Shown in pieces: positions 16,159 to 24,260 of a stretch of 56,828 nt of DNA. Location: positions 1 to 56,828 of the forward strand of contig CAYYMD010000014.1 of the NCBI GenBank assembly GCA_964472875.1, read 5' to 3'. Source of the DNA: CAYYMD01 sp964472875 (lineage in GTDB: Bacteria; Planctomycetota; Phycisphaerae; SM23-33). Within the stretch, counting starts at the first letter, position 1, and every line of letters begins with the position of its first letter. The notes below the pieces were generated by a model that was not told where the DNA came from, made no database searches, and saw only the letters and a program-made list of their open reading frames with translations. Both the position numbers and the translations under genes were made by a program.

Positions 16159-17451
16159 TTATTTTTTCCGCTTGTCTATCTCGAATATTCCGACCAGCCC
16201 GTGTGCGCATCCCATGCCCCGCTGCATGTTGTTAACCAGGTATCGCAGGGCGTAGCCCAGTTGCGGCTCGATAATATTCTCGCGCGGCAGACCCATGCCG
16301 AGCCAGCCGACGCCCTCGACCACCTGGCGCATGCGGGCCATCATCTCCTGCAGGGCAGGCGGATACGAGGCGGGTATCTCCGGCGGCTGGTGCGTGAAAC
16401 CGTGGCCGGGCCCGTCGTAATGCTGCAGCAGGTCTTCGACGTATTCCACCAGCGTATTCCAGCACATCTGGAGATTCTCGAAGTAGTCGTTGAGGAAATC
16501 AAAACCGCTCTTCGGCACATAGTTGAACAGGACGGCGTCGAGGTTGGTGCGCGCGTTCGCCTCGTGCAGCGAGTTGACCGCCTCTCGCATGGGCTGTGCG
16601 TGGGGGTTGTAGTCGCCGGTGTCCATGTGCCGGCCGGTCAGAACGGACCTGTCGAAGTAATCCAGCGGCGTTATCTCCACTCCGCTGCGCTTGGAGGCCT
16701 CGGCGACCATGCCCTCGGCCTCGCGGCGGGACACCAGACGAAGGTACAGGTGCTGCAATTCATCGCGGCGCCTCTCTCGCTCCTGCTTGTCGTATATGTA
16801 GGAGACCACGTAGTCCATGTTGCGGTTTTCGGACAGGTCGTTTGTCCACAGCGTCTGCCATTCGTAGGAATACCGCCCGAGCCAGTCGCACACCACCACG
16901 CAGTATTCCTCCACGCGCTCGGCTATCTGGGCCAGCATTTTGATGAACGTCTCATCGTCGTTGTGGTGCGAGCACGTGCCGTAAGAGGTAAAGTACAGGT
17001 CGTACGGCCTTTCGTCTTCGGCCAGCGGCAGGCCCTGTGAAAAATCGGCCTGCTCGAAAACAATTTTGGGGTTGTTGCCATAGATGCCCCTGGCCTGGTC
17101 GAGCAGGTCCTCGCTGAGGTCCACGCCCTTGTAAAGGCCCAGCACGTTGTCGTTGAGCAGACCGATATCCACGGTCCGCAGGTCCGGGTCGCGCCTGCGG
17201 ATTCCGGTCAGCAGTTCGTATCCGTCGGCGCTTCCGCAGCCGAGGTCCATTATCCGCACGCGGCGCATAAGCGACTTGCTGCGCTCGATAAGTTTGCGCA
17301 GACGAGGACGGATGCTGTAACGGGTAAGTTCATCTTCCCAGTAAAGGCGGACGTTGTCGTACTTTCCGACCAGTCCGGATTTCTTGGCGTACAGGCCGCT
17401 CTTAACCGCCTGCCCGTACGCTTCCATTTGTTTGTCGTGTGTGACGGTCAT
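16159..17451 (-). CDS. Class I SAM-dependent methyltransferase, substrate unknown
   Basis: 430 residues. A Rossmann-type SAM-binding motif I is clear (RIMDLGCGSADGYELLTG, about 66-82), and ADFSQGLPLAEDERPYDLYFTSYGTCSHH probably holds motifs II and III. The C-terminal 180 residues carry an unfamiliar helical domain ending MGCAHGLVGIFEID. Because it lies between the MttB-family genes and the betaine transporter, a small amine or thiol substrate is plausible; this is inference from context only. AGGAGA precedes the ATG, which follows the MttB stop by 2 nt. It could be an N-methyltransferase making betaines or a repair partner; I cannot decide. Confidence 0.85.
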   Translation of the reverse strand: MTVTHDKQMEAYGQAVKSGLYAKKSGLVGKYDNVRLYWEDELTRYSIRPRLRKLIERSKSLMRRVRIMDLGCGSADGYELLTGIRRRDPDLRTVDIGLLNDNVLGLYKGVDLSEDLLDQARGIYGNNPKIVFEQADFSQGLPLAEDERPYDLYFTSYGTCSHHNDDETFIKMLAQIAERVEEYCVVVCDWLGRYSYEWQTLWTNDLSENRNMDYVVSYIYDKQERERRRDELQHLYLRLVSRREAEGMVAEASKRSGVEITPLDYFDRSVLTGRHMDTGDYNPHAQPMREAVNSLHEANARTNLDAVLFNYVPKSGFDFLNDYFENLQMCWNTLVEYVEDLLQHYDGPGHGFTHQPPEIPASYPPALQEMMARMRQVVEGVGWLGMGLPRENIIEPQLGYALRYLVNNMQRGMGCAHGLVGIFEIDKRKK

Positions 17452-17453
17452 AT

Positions 17454-18980
17454 CTATTCTCCTGAAGTTTCGAGTGTCTGGGGCAGAATGCCCGGAACGT
17501 TTTGCCTGATGTCGCTGAGGACGTCGTCGGCCAGCGGCTTGCGCGGCGTGGCGAGGATTTCCTCGTAGCGGTCCTTCGCGGCCGCGATTGCGCCGCCTTC
17601 GTCATCCTCCAGCGGATACTTGACGTAAACCTTCTCGCGCGTCGGCAGCGGAAGGTGATACACGTAGGTCTTGTGGGAGGTGCCCATCACCTCGCGGATG
17701 AGCGAAATCGTCTCATCCCGCCTGTCGGGGCTTATCGAGCCGCTGTCGGCGAGCATGTGCTTGGAGATGCCGATGTGCGCATTGTCCAGTACCGCCTGGA
17801 CGGGACAGAACACGTTCGTCCGCTCAAGCAGCCCGAAGGCGTAGTGGACATACTGCGCGCCGCTCTTGGGCACCTCGATGTGCGAGATGAGTTTCTCGAC
17901 CGTGGCCTGGATGCCGGGCGTTTCGGCGTCGCCGACGCCGGCGGTGGAGTAGCACGGCAGGCGGTAGTAATTCGCCATCTGGGCGCAGTCCACATTGTAG
18001 TGGTTGAACTCCGGCGCTCCGTACATGTCGTTTAGGTTGTCCAGCCGCGTCCGCACGGGCACTGCGCCGTACAGCACCGGCGCGCCCGGCGAGGCCAGCT
18101 GGTTCAGCGTGACCCCGGCCAGCAGTTCTGCGTTAATCTGCGCGACCATGCCGAACTCGTCGAACGGCGCCGTCGCCCCGCCCATGGGCGAGGACGATAT
18201 CACCACCGGCATGCGGCGGCGGGCAATTTCGATGAGTTTGGCGGCCGTGTCGTCAACTATCTGGAACGGGCTCTTTACCACGCACGTAATGAATGACAGC
18301 ACAGGATTCTTTTCGTAGGCGTCCGCGCCGCCGGCGATTATGTGGGCGAGTTTCTCCACGTCGTCCAGGGCGTCCAGCGAGGTAAGACCGGCCTGGACGT
18401 GCTTGGAGATATTATTCAGCGAGGCGAGGAACTTGTTGACGTCTTTGTTCGCCTCGTTGACATCCTCGTCGCGTATGTTGACGCAGCGGATGAAGAAGTC
18501 AAGGTTCTCGAGGTTATCGCACAGGTGGGCGGCCTTCTTCAGCCGGTCGATGCTGCCGTTGCGGCGGATGAACTTCGGCGAGGCGCCGTCGAACTCCACG
18601 TCCAGCCAGATGTTCGTCTCCGAGCCGCTGCCGAACCGCACGCGCGGCTCCTGCGAGTCGAGTATCAGGCGGTTGTCCGGGTCGCGCGCGCCAAGGACAA
18701 TCTTCGACGGCGCGCTTTCCAGCGCCTTGTCGACCAGTTTGGCGGGTATGCGCACGCGGGCGCAGCCGTCGGCGTCTTCGACCTTCGCCCCGGCCGAGCG
18801 GAAAATCTCCGTGGCCTCGGCGTTGTAGCAAAACAGGCCCGGGTCTTCCAGCAGGTCCCGCGAGACGCCGTCGATCAGGCGGACCTGGTCTTCGCTCAGC
18901 CGCCGCTGGGGCTTTACCAGCACGCCCATGCGCTGCTTCTGTTCGGTTGTTTCTGTGGGGGTTTCCGTTTTTTGATTCAT
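17454..18980 (-). CDS. MttB-family corrinoid methyltransferase, copy 1
   Basis: A 508-residue member of the trimethylamine methyltransferase (MttB) superfamily. The barrel shows the family layout: FGSGSETNIWLD near 115, LNNISKHVQAGLTS, SSSPMGGATAPFDEFGMVAQINAELLAGVTL, CYSTAGVGDAETPGIQATVEKL, and a C-terminal amphipathic region. The frame contains no internal TAG, so it is one of the pyrrolysine-free members, a group that includes demethylases of glycine betaine (MtgB), proline betaine (MtpB), carnitine (MtcB) and gamma-butyrobetaine (MtyB). The exact substrate is unknown. It begins 22 nt after copy 2, with CGGAGA upstream. Confidence 0.9.
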   Translation of the reverse strand: MNQKTETPTETTEQKQRMGVLVKPQRRLSEDQVRLIDGVSRDLLEDPGLFCYNAEATEIFRSAGAKVEDADGCARVRIPAKLVDKALESAPSKIVLGARDPDNRLILDSQEPRVRFGSGSETNIWLDVEFDGASPKFIRRNGSIDRLKKAAHLCDNLENLDFFIRCVNIRDEDVNEANKDVNKFLASLNNISKHVQAGLTSLDALDDVEKLAHIIAGGADAYEKNPVLSFITCVVKSPFQIVDDTAAKLIEIARRRMPVVISSSPMGGATAPFDEFGMVAQINAELLAGVTLNQLASPGAPVLYGAVPVRTRLDNLNDMYGAPEFNHYNVDCAQMANYYRLPCYSTAGVGDAETPGIQATVEKLISHIEVPKSGAQYVHYAFGLLERTNVFCPVQAVLDNAHIGISKHMLADSGSISPDRRDETISLIREVMGTSHKTYVYHLPLPTREKVYVKYPLEDDEGGAIAAAKDRYEEILATPRKPLADDVLSDIRQNVPGILPQTLETSGE

Positions 18981-19002
18981 GTTTTTCTCCGGTTAATTCG
19001 AT

Positions 19003-20484
19003 TTACGCTTCGGACCCGGCGGAACTGTCGGCCGATTTTATCTCGGGGAATTCGGCCCTGATTTTGTCTTCCAGTTCGCCCAGAAGCCCGGCCGGGGTCT
19101 GCGAACGGATGTTCGCGACGGTCTCCTTCGCCTTCGCCATAGCGCTGTTGTCCGGGGAGTATTCCTCGTACTTCTGGCGGTTGGCAAGTTTCGGCATGAA
19201 GAACTCGTCCCGCATGTACTTGATAGTGTGCTCTTCCGAGACGTACGGCTCGCGGGGACCTTTCTCGATTATCAGGTCGGTCGCCAGCGTGTCGTCGTCG
19301 ACCTCTATGCCGCGGAGCACCCGCTGGCACATGCCGAGTATCTCGTTGTCCATGGCCAGTTTCTCATAAGAGACGGTAAGGTCCGAGTCCATCAGACCGG
19401 CGATGTCGTGGATGTAATTCGCGCCGGACATGGCCACCAGCAGCGACGACATGCCGCTCTCGTAGGCCGCCTGGATGTCCACTTCCTTGGCGTCGCTGGT
19501 TCCGCCGGTGGAATACAGCGGAATCTCGAAATGCTGGGCCATCTGCGACACGGCCGCGTTTATCATGCCGCGCTCGATGGGACCGCCGAGGTGGTCCATG
19601 GTCCGCAGGTTTGTGATGGAACCGACGCTGCCGCAGATGCCCGGCGCGCCCTTGTTGACCGCCTGCACCAGCGCAATGCCCGCCAGCGTCTCGGCCACGT
19701 GGACCAGCACGTTGCCGGCCAGCGTTATCGGCGATGTCGTTCCGCAGATGGGCTCGGTGGGCACAACAACGGGCAGGCCTTCTTTGGCGAGGTAGCAGGT
19801 CATCTCGCCGTAGACACCGTCGACCTTCAGCGGGCTTATCATCAGCGTGATGAACGAGACGAACGGCCGCTCGCGGAGCGCCTTGGCGTCGCCGGCGATC
19901 ATCTCGGCCATGCGGACGACCTTCTTGCACCCCTCCATCGAATATATACCGCCCATAACGTGCTTGGTGGTGTTGTTCAGCGAATGGAAGAAGCGGTTGA
20001 CGTCTATCTCGTCCTCGGCTTTGATTTCGTTGGGGAAAACGTTGATGGTGAACAGGTGGACGTTCTCCAGCGCTTCGACCATGCGGGCGTTCAGCGCCAC
20101 GTCGGCAGTGGTCGACGGCCGCCGCTTGCCCGTGTCCGGGTCGAGCACGTATATCGCGGTGCCGCCGGTGCCGTAATGCACGCGGTTCTTCTCCAGCAAG
20201 GCGTTGTAATCGTCGTTGCCGCGGGCGTATAGCGTTATGCCGGACGGGTTGGAGGCGATGGCGTCTTCGACCATCGCACGGGGCAGCCGCGCAATGCGTT
20301 TTTCGGCGTCAATCTCGGCGCCGGCCTGCTTGTAGGCCTCCATGGCCGTATCGGAATACACCGCCATACCCGCCCTGGACAGAACGTCCATGGCCGCATC
20401 CGATATCTTCTTTACGTCGGCGTCGCTCAGCGGGCGATAAGGCGATGCGCCTATGCCCGGCATGCTATGACTGGCTTTTCCCAT
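19003..20484 (-). CDS. MttB-family corrinoid methyltransferase, copy 2
   Basis: A 493-residue second MttB superfamily protein, clearly divergent from copy 1. Visible landmarks are HYGTGGTAIYVLD, LNNTTKHVMGGIYS, PICGTTSPITLAGNVLVHVAETLAGIAL, LYSTGGTSDAKEVDIQAAYESG and the C-terminal CQRVLRGIEVDDDTLATDLI, a pattern I associate with MtgB-type glycine betaine enzymes. There is no internal stop, so no pyrrolysine. The start at 20484 has AAGGAG 8 nt upstream; the longer reading from 20532 runs into the preceding gene. No cognate corrinoid protein (MttC/MtgC type) is encoded in the window. Confidence 0.92.
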   Translation of the reverse strand: MGKASHSMPGIGASPYRPLSDADVKKISDAAMDVLSRAGMAVYSDTAMEAYKQAGAEIDAEKRIARLPRAMVEDAIASNPSGITLYARGNDDYNALLEKNRVHYGTGGTAIYVLDPDTGKRRPSTTADVALNARMVEALENVHLFTINVFPNEIKAEDEIDVNRFFHSLNNTTKHVMGGIYSMEGCKKVVRMAEMIAGDAKALRERPFVSFITLMISPLKVDGVYGEMTCYLAKEGLPVVVPTEPICGTTSPITLAGNVLVHVAETLAGIALVQAVNKGAPGICGSVGSITNLRTMDHLGGPIERGMINAAVSQMAQHFEIPLYSTGGTSDAKEVDIQAAYESGMSSLLVAMSGANYIHDIAGLMDSDLTVSYEKLAMDNEILGMCQRVLRGIEVDDDTLATDLIIEKGPREPYVSEEHTIKYMRDEFFMPKLANRQKYEEYSPDNSAMAKAKETVANIRSQTPAGLLGELEDKIRAEFPEIKSADSSAGSEA

Positions 20485-20512
20485 TAAAAGTTCTCCTTTT
20501 TGGGTTAAATTT

Positions 20513-21871
20513 TTACAGTGCCCTGTTCTCAATCAGTCCGTGTGCCCCATCGCGGCCGAATACTTCCGCCGCCTCGTCGGCGGGGCACCTGTCATCCTTC
20601 AGTCGCCGCCACAGCGGCTCGAGAAATTCTTCTTCGCCCAGACCCCTGCTTTTGAGGCCCGTCTCTGCCAGTTCCAACATCCTTCCGGCCAGTTCTTCCA
20701 GGGACGGGTCAATGCGGTTGTTGGTCAGTCCGTCGCTGCACGCGGCGGGCCTGGTCTTCTGCAGTTTTTCCCACGAATAATCGCGGATCGCCCCGGCGGC
20801 CTCCCTGGCGGATGCAATAAGGCCCAGCGTAATCGCCGCGATGCACAGCATATCCGACGGCGGCTGCTGGTCGTTGGCGCGGTTCTCCACGGTGTAGTAG
20901 CGGGATATTCGCGCGTTGTGCCAGTAGCAGGTGAAATGCAAATCGACGTCGGCCTTCTGCGGTTTTATCCGCACCCGGTTGCCCTCGGTGTCGTAGCCGA
21001 CCGCCTCGTCGCTGGCGTAATACTCGTGGAAGGTCTCGTAGTCCTTGAGGATAATCGGCATGCCGTCGCGCTTGACGTATACCGGGCGGAAAGAACCGAT
21101 GGCCCGGGAGTAATCCTCGAGGTCCTCGAACGGCCGCGACGGTATGCCCACGCGGGCGTGGTCTTCCATCCACCAGTCCCAGAACTTCTCGGCCGCGCAC
21201 TTGTAATCCGGGTCGACCCGGTTCTTCCACACGCTGGAATTGGCCGTCAGCGCTATCTGCGCGCCGGTGAAGCCGCCGAGCGCGTTCACTGCGTCCACCG
21301 CCTCGGCGCGGGAGACGCTGACGTGGACGTGGCTGGCCGAATTCACCGTGAACAGGCACACGTCGTCGCCGTCGCGCTCGGGTATGCAGCGGTTGGCGCC
21401 GAATACCTTGTCCCACACGCTGGTGCGGGTCTGCTTCATCATCAGGTCCTGGCTGGGGCGCGAAACCGGCTGAATGCCGTAGCCGAGGAAGTACACGTCG
21501 TTCTTGCGTGAGAAACCCTCCAGTTCCTCGCGCAGGCGGCGGACCGAATCCCGCAGCGAGAACAAATCCGGCTCGTGTGCCAGCGAGAACTCCGGCTTGC
21601 AGAAGCCGGTCTCGCAGGCGGCCACGGTGTCGTTCATCGGGCCGGGCTTGCGGGCAGCGACGACCTTGCCGGTCATCTTATCTTTAACCGGTGACCAGCC
21701 GACCTGCGTGAGATGCCGGAGCATCGTATGGTAGGTTTCCAGGTTAACCGCGCTTCCGTCGGCGTTGACCATGGGAAACTTCAGTTCCGCGCCGATGCGG
21801 CGCTGGTCGGTTTCGCGCTGCTCGGCGGCGCGGCTGAATCCGTCTGTTATATGTTTGTATATTCCGTTCAT
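20513..21871 (-). CDS. Glutamate-cysteine ligase-like ATP-dependent ligase
   Basis: 452 residues of the GCS2/plant-type glutamate-cysteine ligase superfamily, which joins the gamma-carboxyl of glutamate to an amine via a gamma-glutamyl phosphate. Key segments are RIGAELKFPMV (the family GxExE-like start), ETGFCKPEFSLA, FLGYGIQPVSRPSQDLMM and NSASHVHVSVSR (metal/ATP region). The amine acceptor cannot be read: cysteine (as in glutathione or EgtA-type ergothioneine synthesis) is the default, but no glutathione synthetase or ergothioneine gene is near. It overlaps the MetE-like stop by 4 nt. Confidence 0.85.
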   Translation of the reverse strand: MNGIYKHITDGFSRAAEQRETDQRRIGAELKFPMVNADGSAVNLETYHTMLRHLTQVGWSPVKDKMTGKVVAARKPGPMNDTVAACETGFCKPEFSLAHEPDLFSLRDSVRRLREELEGFSRKNDVYFLGYGIQPVSRPSQDLMMKQTRTSVWDKVFGANRCIPERDGDDVCLFTVNSASHVHVSVSRAEAVDAVNALGGFTGAQIALTANSSVWKNRVDPDYKCAAEKFWDWWMEDHARVGIPSRPFEDLEDYSRAIGSFRPVYVKRDGMPIILKDYETFHEYYASDEAVGYDTEGNRVRIKPQKADVDLHFTCYWHNARISRYYTVENRANDQQPPSDMLCIAAITLGLIASAREAAGAIRDYSWEKLQKTRPAACSDGLTNNRIDPSLEELAGRMLELAETGLKSRGLGEEEFLEPLWRRLKDDRCPADEAAEVFGRDGAHGLIENRAL

Positions 21872-22941
21872 GATTTTATCTGGGTTTGGGGTTCGCTCCG
21901 GTGTGTTCCGCTGAGTTTCCCCCGCAGTTGTCGCAGCGTGTCGAATACTTCCCGGGCGTCTTCGGGGCTCATCGAACCGACTCCGCAGGACGGCGTCAGA
22001 AGCGACCTTTGAATCACGAGGTCACGCGAGAATCCTTTGTTCTCAAGCGAGGCCACGCAGGAGTCGAATTTCTCGGCCAGCGTGTCGGCGTTTTCGTTGT
22101 GTATATCGCCGCTGGTGGGCACGATTCCCCATGCGATGTATCCGCCGCGGTCGAACAGTTCGCCGACCTTCTCGGGATAAAGCCCCATTGTCGTGCCGTA
22201 CTGGTACGCGTCGAAGTTCACCACCTGCACGCCCGTGCTGATGACCATGTCCCAGTCGCTGTTGCCGCAGACGTGCATGCCGGTGATTCCCCCGGCCTCG
22301 TTCACCGCCTGGAATATCTCGCCGCACATGGAGGCCACGTCGCCGGCGGAAATGCCCACGTAGGAACTGGACCCGAACGCAGCCAGCACCGGCTCATCCA
22401 CGAACATCAGCACCGCCTCGTCGGCGAACGGCTTGAGGCGTTCGACCTGCCACTGGGCGTTGCGCGTGAGCAGTTTCACGGCCGCGTCACGCAGTTCCGC
22501 ATCGTTATACAGCGGGTTCTTGTCGGCATCGTTGATGCCCGTGGTGAAGGTTATGGGGCCGGTCACCTGGCCCTTGACCACCGGCCAGGTTCTTCCGGCT
22601 GCCGCGTCCAGGAATGCGTAAAATCCCTCGGCGTACTCGCGCGGCAGCGCGAACGCCTCGAGGTCTTCGCTGATGTACTGTTCGTAAAACCGCTGAAGCT
22701 GCTCCATTTTGACGGCCGGGTCGAATGATATCTTCTTCGCTTCTGCGTCGATTTCCACGCACGGCATCGCCCGGCTGTACTGCGGTATCATCTGCTCTGC
22801 GAAGCAGCGTTTGGGCAGTTGCGGCCAGAACGGTATCGACAGGTCCGCATCCAGCACGAACTGCGCGCCCTCGTCGGGCCCGGCCAGCGGAAGCGAGCCG
22901 ATACCGGCGGTCATCAATGCATTAAGGGGTACTTCACTCAT
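21868..22941 (-). CDS. Core-MetE-like (cobalamin-independent methionine synthase) protein
   Basis: 357 residues matching only the C-terminal catalytic barrel of MetE, the size of so-called core-MetE proteins. The zinc ligands are visible: His223 and Cys225 in GMHVCGNSDW and Cys319 in LTPSCGVGS. Other barrel marks are TGPITFTTG and FVDEPVLAAFGSS. Core-MetE of Dehalococcoides was reported to methylate homocysteine from methylcobalamin rather than methyl-folate, so here it could take the methyl group released by the MttB proteins. A URO-D/MtaA-type thiol methyltransferase role is the alternative. It overlaps the proA stop by 1 nt (TAATG). Confidence 0.85.
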   Translation of the reverse strand: MSEVPLNALMTAGIGSLPLAGPDEGAQFVLDADLSIPFWPQLPKRCFAEQMIPQYSRAMPCVEIDAEAKKISFDPAVKMEQLQRFYEQYISEDLEAFALPREYAEGFYAFLDAAAGRTWPVVKGQVTGPITFTTGINDADKNPLYNDAELRDAAVKLLTRNAQWQVERLKPFADEAVLMFVDEPVLAAFGSSSYVGISAGDVASMCGEIFQAVNEAGGITGMHVCGNSDWDMVISTGVQVVNFDAYQYGTTMGLYPEKVGELFDRGGYIAWGIVPTSGDIHNENADTLAEKFDSCVASLENKGFSRDLVIQRSLLTPSCGVGSMSPEDAREVFDTLRQLRGKLSGTHRSEPQTQIKS

Positions 22942-24095
22942 TAATTACCTTCTCCCATCACCTGTCCGTCTCCGCGGATAACGAATTTGTAACTGGTCAG
23001 TTCTTCCAGTCCCATTGGTCCGCGGGCATGAATTTTATCGGTGGATATACCTATCTCGGCCCCCATGCCAAGCGATGCGCCGTCGCAGAACATCGTCGAG
23101 GCGTTCACCAGCACCACGCCGGAGTCCACGGACTCGACGAACTTCTCCGCCCGCGGCTTGCGGCTGGTGATGATGCTGTCGGTATGGCCGGAGCCGTAAT
23201 GGTTTATGTGTTCGATGGCCGCCTCCACGCCCTCGACCACGCGTATGGATACTATTTTATCCAGGTATTCTGTGTACCAGTCCTCTTCGCCGGCGGCCTC
23301 GACGTCTCCGACCGCTTCGCGCGTCCGCCGGCAGCCGCGGACCTCCACGCCGGCGTCCCGGAACGCCTGCACGATGCGCGGCAGTTCGCCGGCCAGTTCC
23401 TGGCTGACCAGCAGCGTCTCCATCGCGTTGCATACCTCGGGCATGAGGCACTTGGAATCCAGCGCCACGCGGATGCCCATCTCGACGTCGGCCGGGTCGT
23501 CCATGTATACGTGGCACACGCCCGCGAAGTGTTTTATGACGGGGATTTTGGACTTCCTGCTGACCGACTCGATTAGCCCCTTGCCGCCGCGGGGGATGAC
23601 CAGGTCGATGTAATCGGACATGCCCAGCAGTTCGTCTATCTCCTCGTGCGAGCCGGAGATGACCTGCACGGCCGTCTCGGGCAGCTTCGCCTCCGCCAGC
23701 GCCTCGCGCCAGTAGCGGCCCAGCAGGGCGTTGCAGTTTTTCGCCTCCGAACCACCGCGGAGTATCGCGGCGTTGCCTGACTTGAGACAGAACGCACCGG
23801 CGTTGACGGTAACGTGCGGGCGGGCCTCGTAAATCATCAGTATCACGCCCAGCGGCACACGCATGCGGGCGGCCCTGAGTCCGTTGTCCAAAGTCCGCTC
23901 ATCATACAACTGCCCCACCGGGTCGCCCAGTGCGGCTATTCTGCCGAGCGAATCGACACGGCTTTTGATTTTGCCTTCGCCAAACCGCAGGCGGTCGACG
24001 AGGTTCTGCCGCAGGCCGTTCTCACGCGCGGCCGTAAGGTCCGCCTCGTTGGCCTGTAGAATCTCATCCGCGCCGGTCTGGAGTTTTTTGGCCAT
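22941..24095 (-). CDS. proA: Gamma-glutamyl phosphate reductase
   Basis: An NADPH-dependent reductase of gamma-glutamyl phosphate to glutamate semialdehyde in proline synthesis. From the only usable ATG it has 384 residues, with the catalytic Cys222 in PEVCNAMETLLV, plus KSGNAAILRGGSEA and MGAEIGISTDKIHARGPMGLEELTS, all canonical. The true protein very likely begins further upstream: codons 24096-24185 still encode the conserved ProA N-terminal helix (see separate entry), giving about 419 residues, the normal family length. No proB (glutamate kinase) lies nearby. It is the second gene of the operon. Confidence 0.92.
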   Translation of the reverse strand: MAKKLQTGADEILQANEADLTAARENGLRQNLVDRLRFGEGKIKSRVDSLGRIAALGDPVGQLYDERTLDNGLRAARMRVPLGVILMIYEARPHVTVNAGAFCLKSGNAAILRGGSEAKNCNALLGRYWREALAEAKLPETAVQVISGSHEEIDELLGMSDYIDLVIPRGGKGLIESVSRKSKIPVIKHFAGVCHVYMDDPADVEMGIRVALDSKCLMPEVCNAMETLLVSQELAGELPRIVQAFRDAGVEVRGCRRTREAVGDVEAAGEEDWYTEYLDKIVSIRVVEGVEAAIEHINHYGSGHTDSIITSRKPRAEKFVESVDSGVVLVNASTMFCDGASLGMGAEIGISTDKIHARGPMGLEELTSYKFVIRGDGQVMGEGN

Positions 24096-24200
24096 CGCCT
24101 CCAGGGCGGCGTTCTTTTGCTCGGTCGGCGCCGAAGCCAGCTCTGCGGAGGCCTGCCGTGCCGACGCGGCTACAGCCGTGATGTCCGAATTATACTCTAT
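24096..24200 (-). other. In-frame N-terminal extension of proA without a canonical start
   Basis: Reading proA upstream in frame gives a conserved N-terminal sequence (ITAVAASARQASAELAS, then TEQKNAALEAM joining the annotated start). No ATG, GTG or TTG occurs in this frame back to the marR stop at 24261-24263. AAAGGA (minus strand, near 24207-24213) lies 7 nt before an ATA codon at 24198-24200. Either ATA is the start, or one base is wrong: the overlapping ATGATG is out of frame and meets TAG at once. Confidence 0.7.
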
Positions 24201-24260
24201 ATCATCATCCTTTCTAATTATATCCCTATGTACTGCCGCACCCGCCCGAACGGAGCGCGG

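Noticed and set aside
17454..20484. Pyrrolysine-containing MttB (in-frame TAG read-through)
   Set aside because: Both MttB-family frames are uninterrupted over full family length, and no pylTSBCD genes are visible. Copy 1 merely ends in TAG 2 nt before the next ATG.
20513..21871. Ergothioneine cluster (EgtA-like ligase plus SAM methyltransferase as EgtD)
   Set aside because: No EgtB-type sulfoxide synthase, EgtC or EgtE is present, and the methyltransferase lacks the sequence style I associate with the histidine methyltransferase EgtD.
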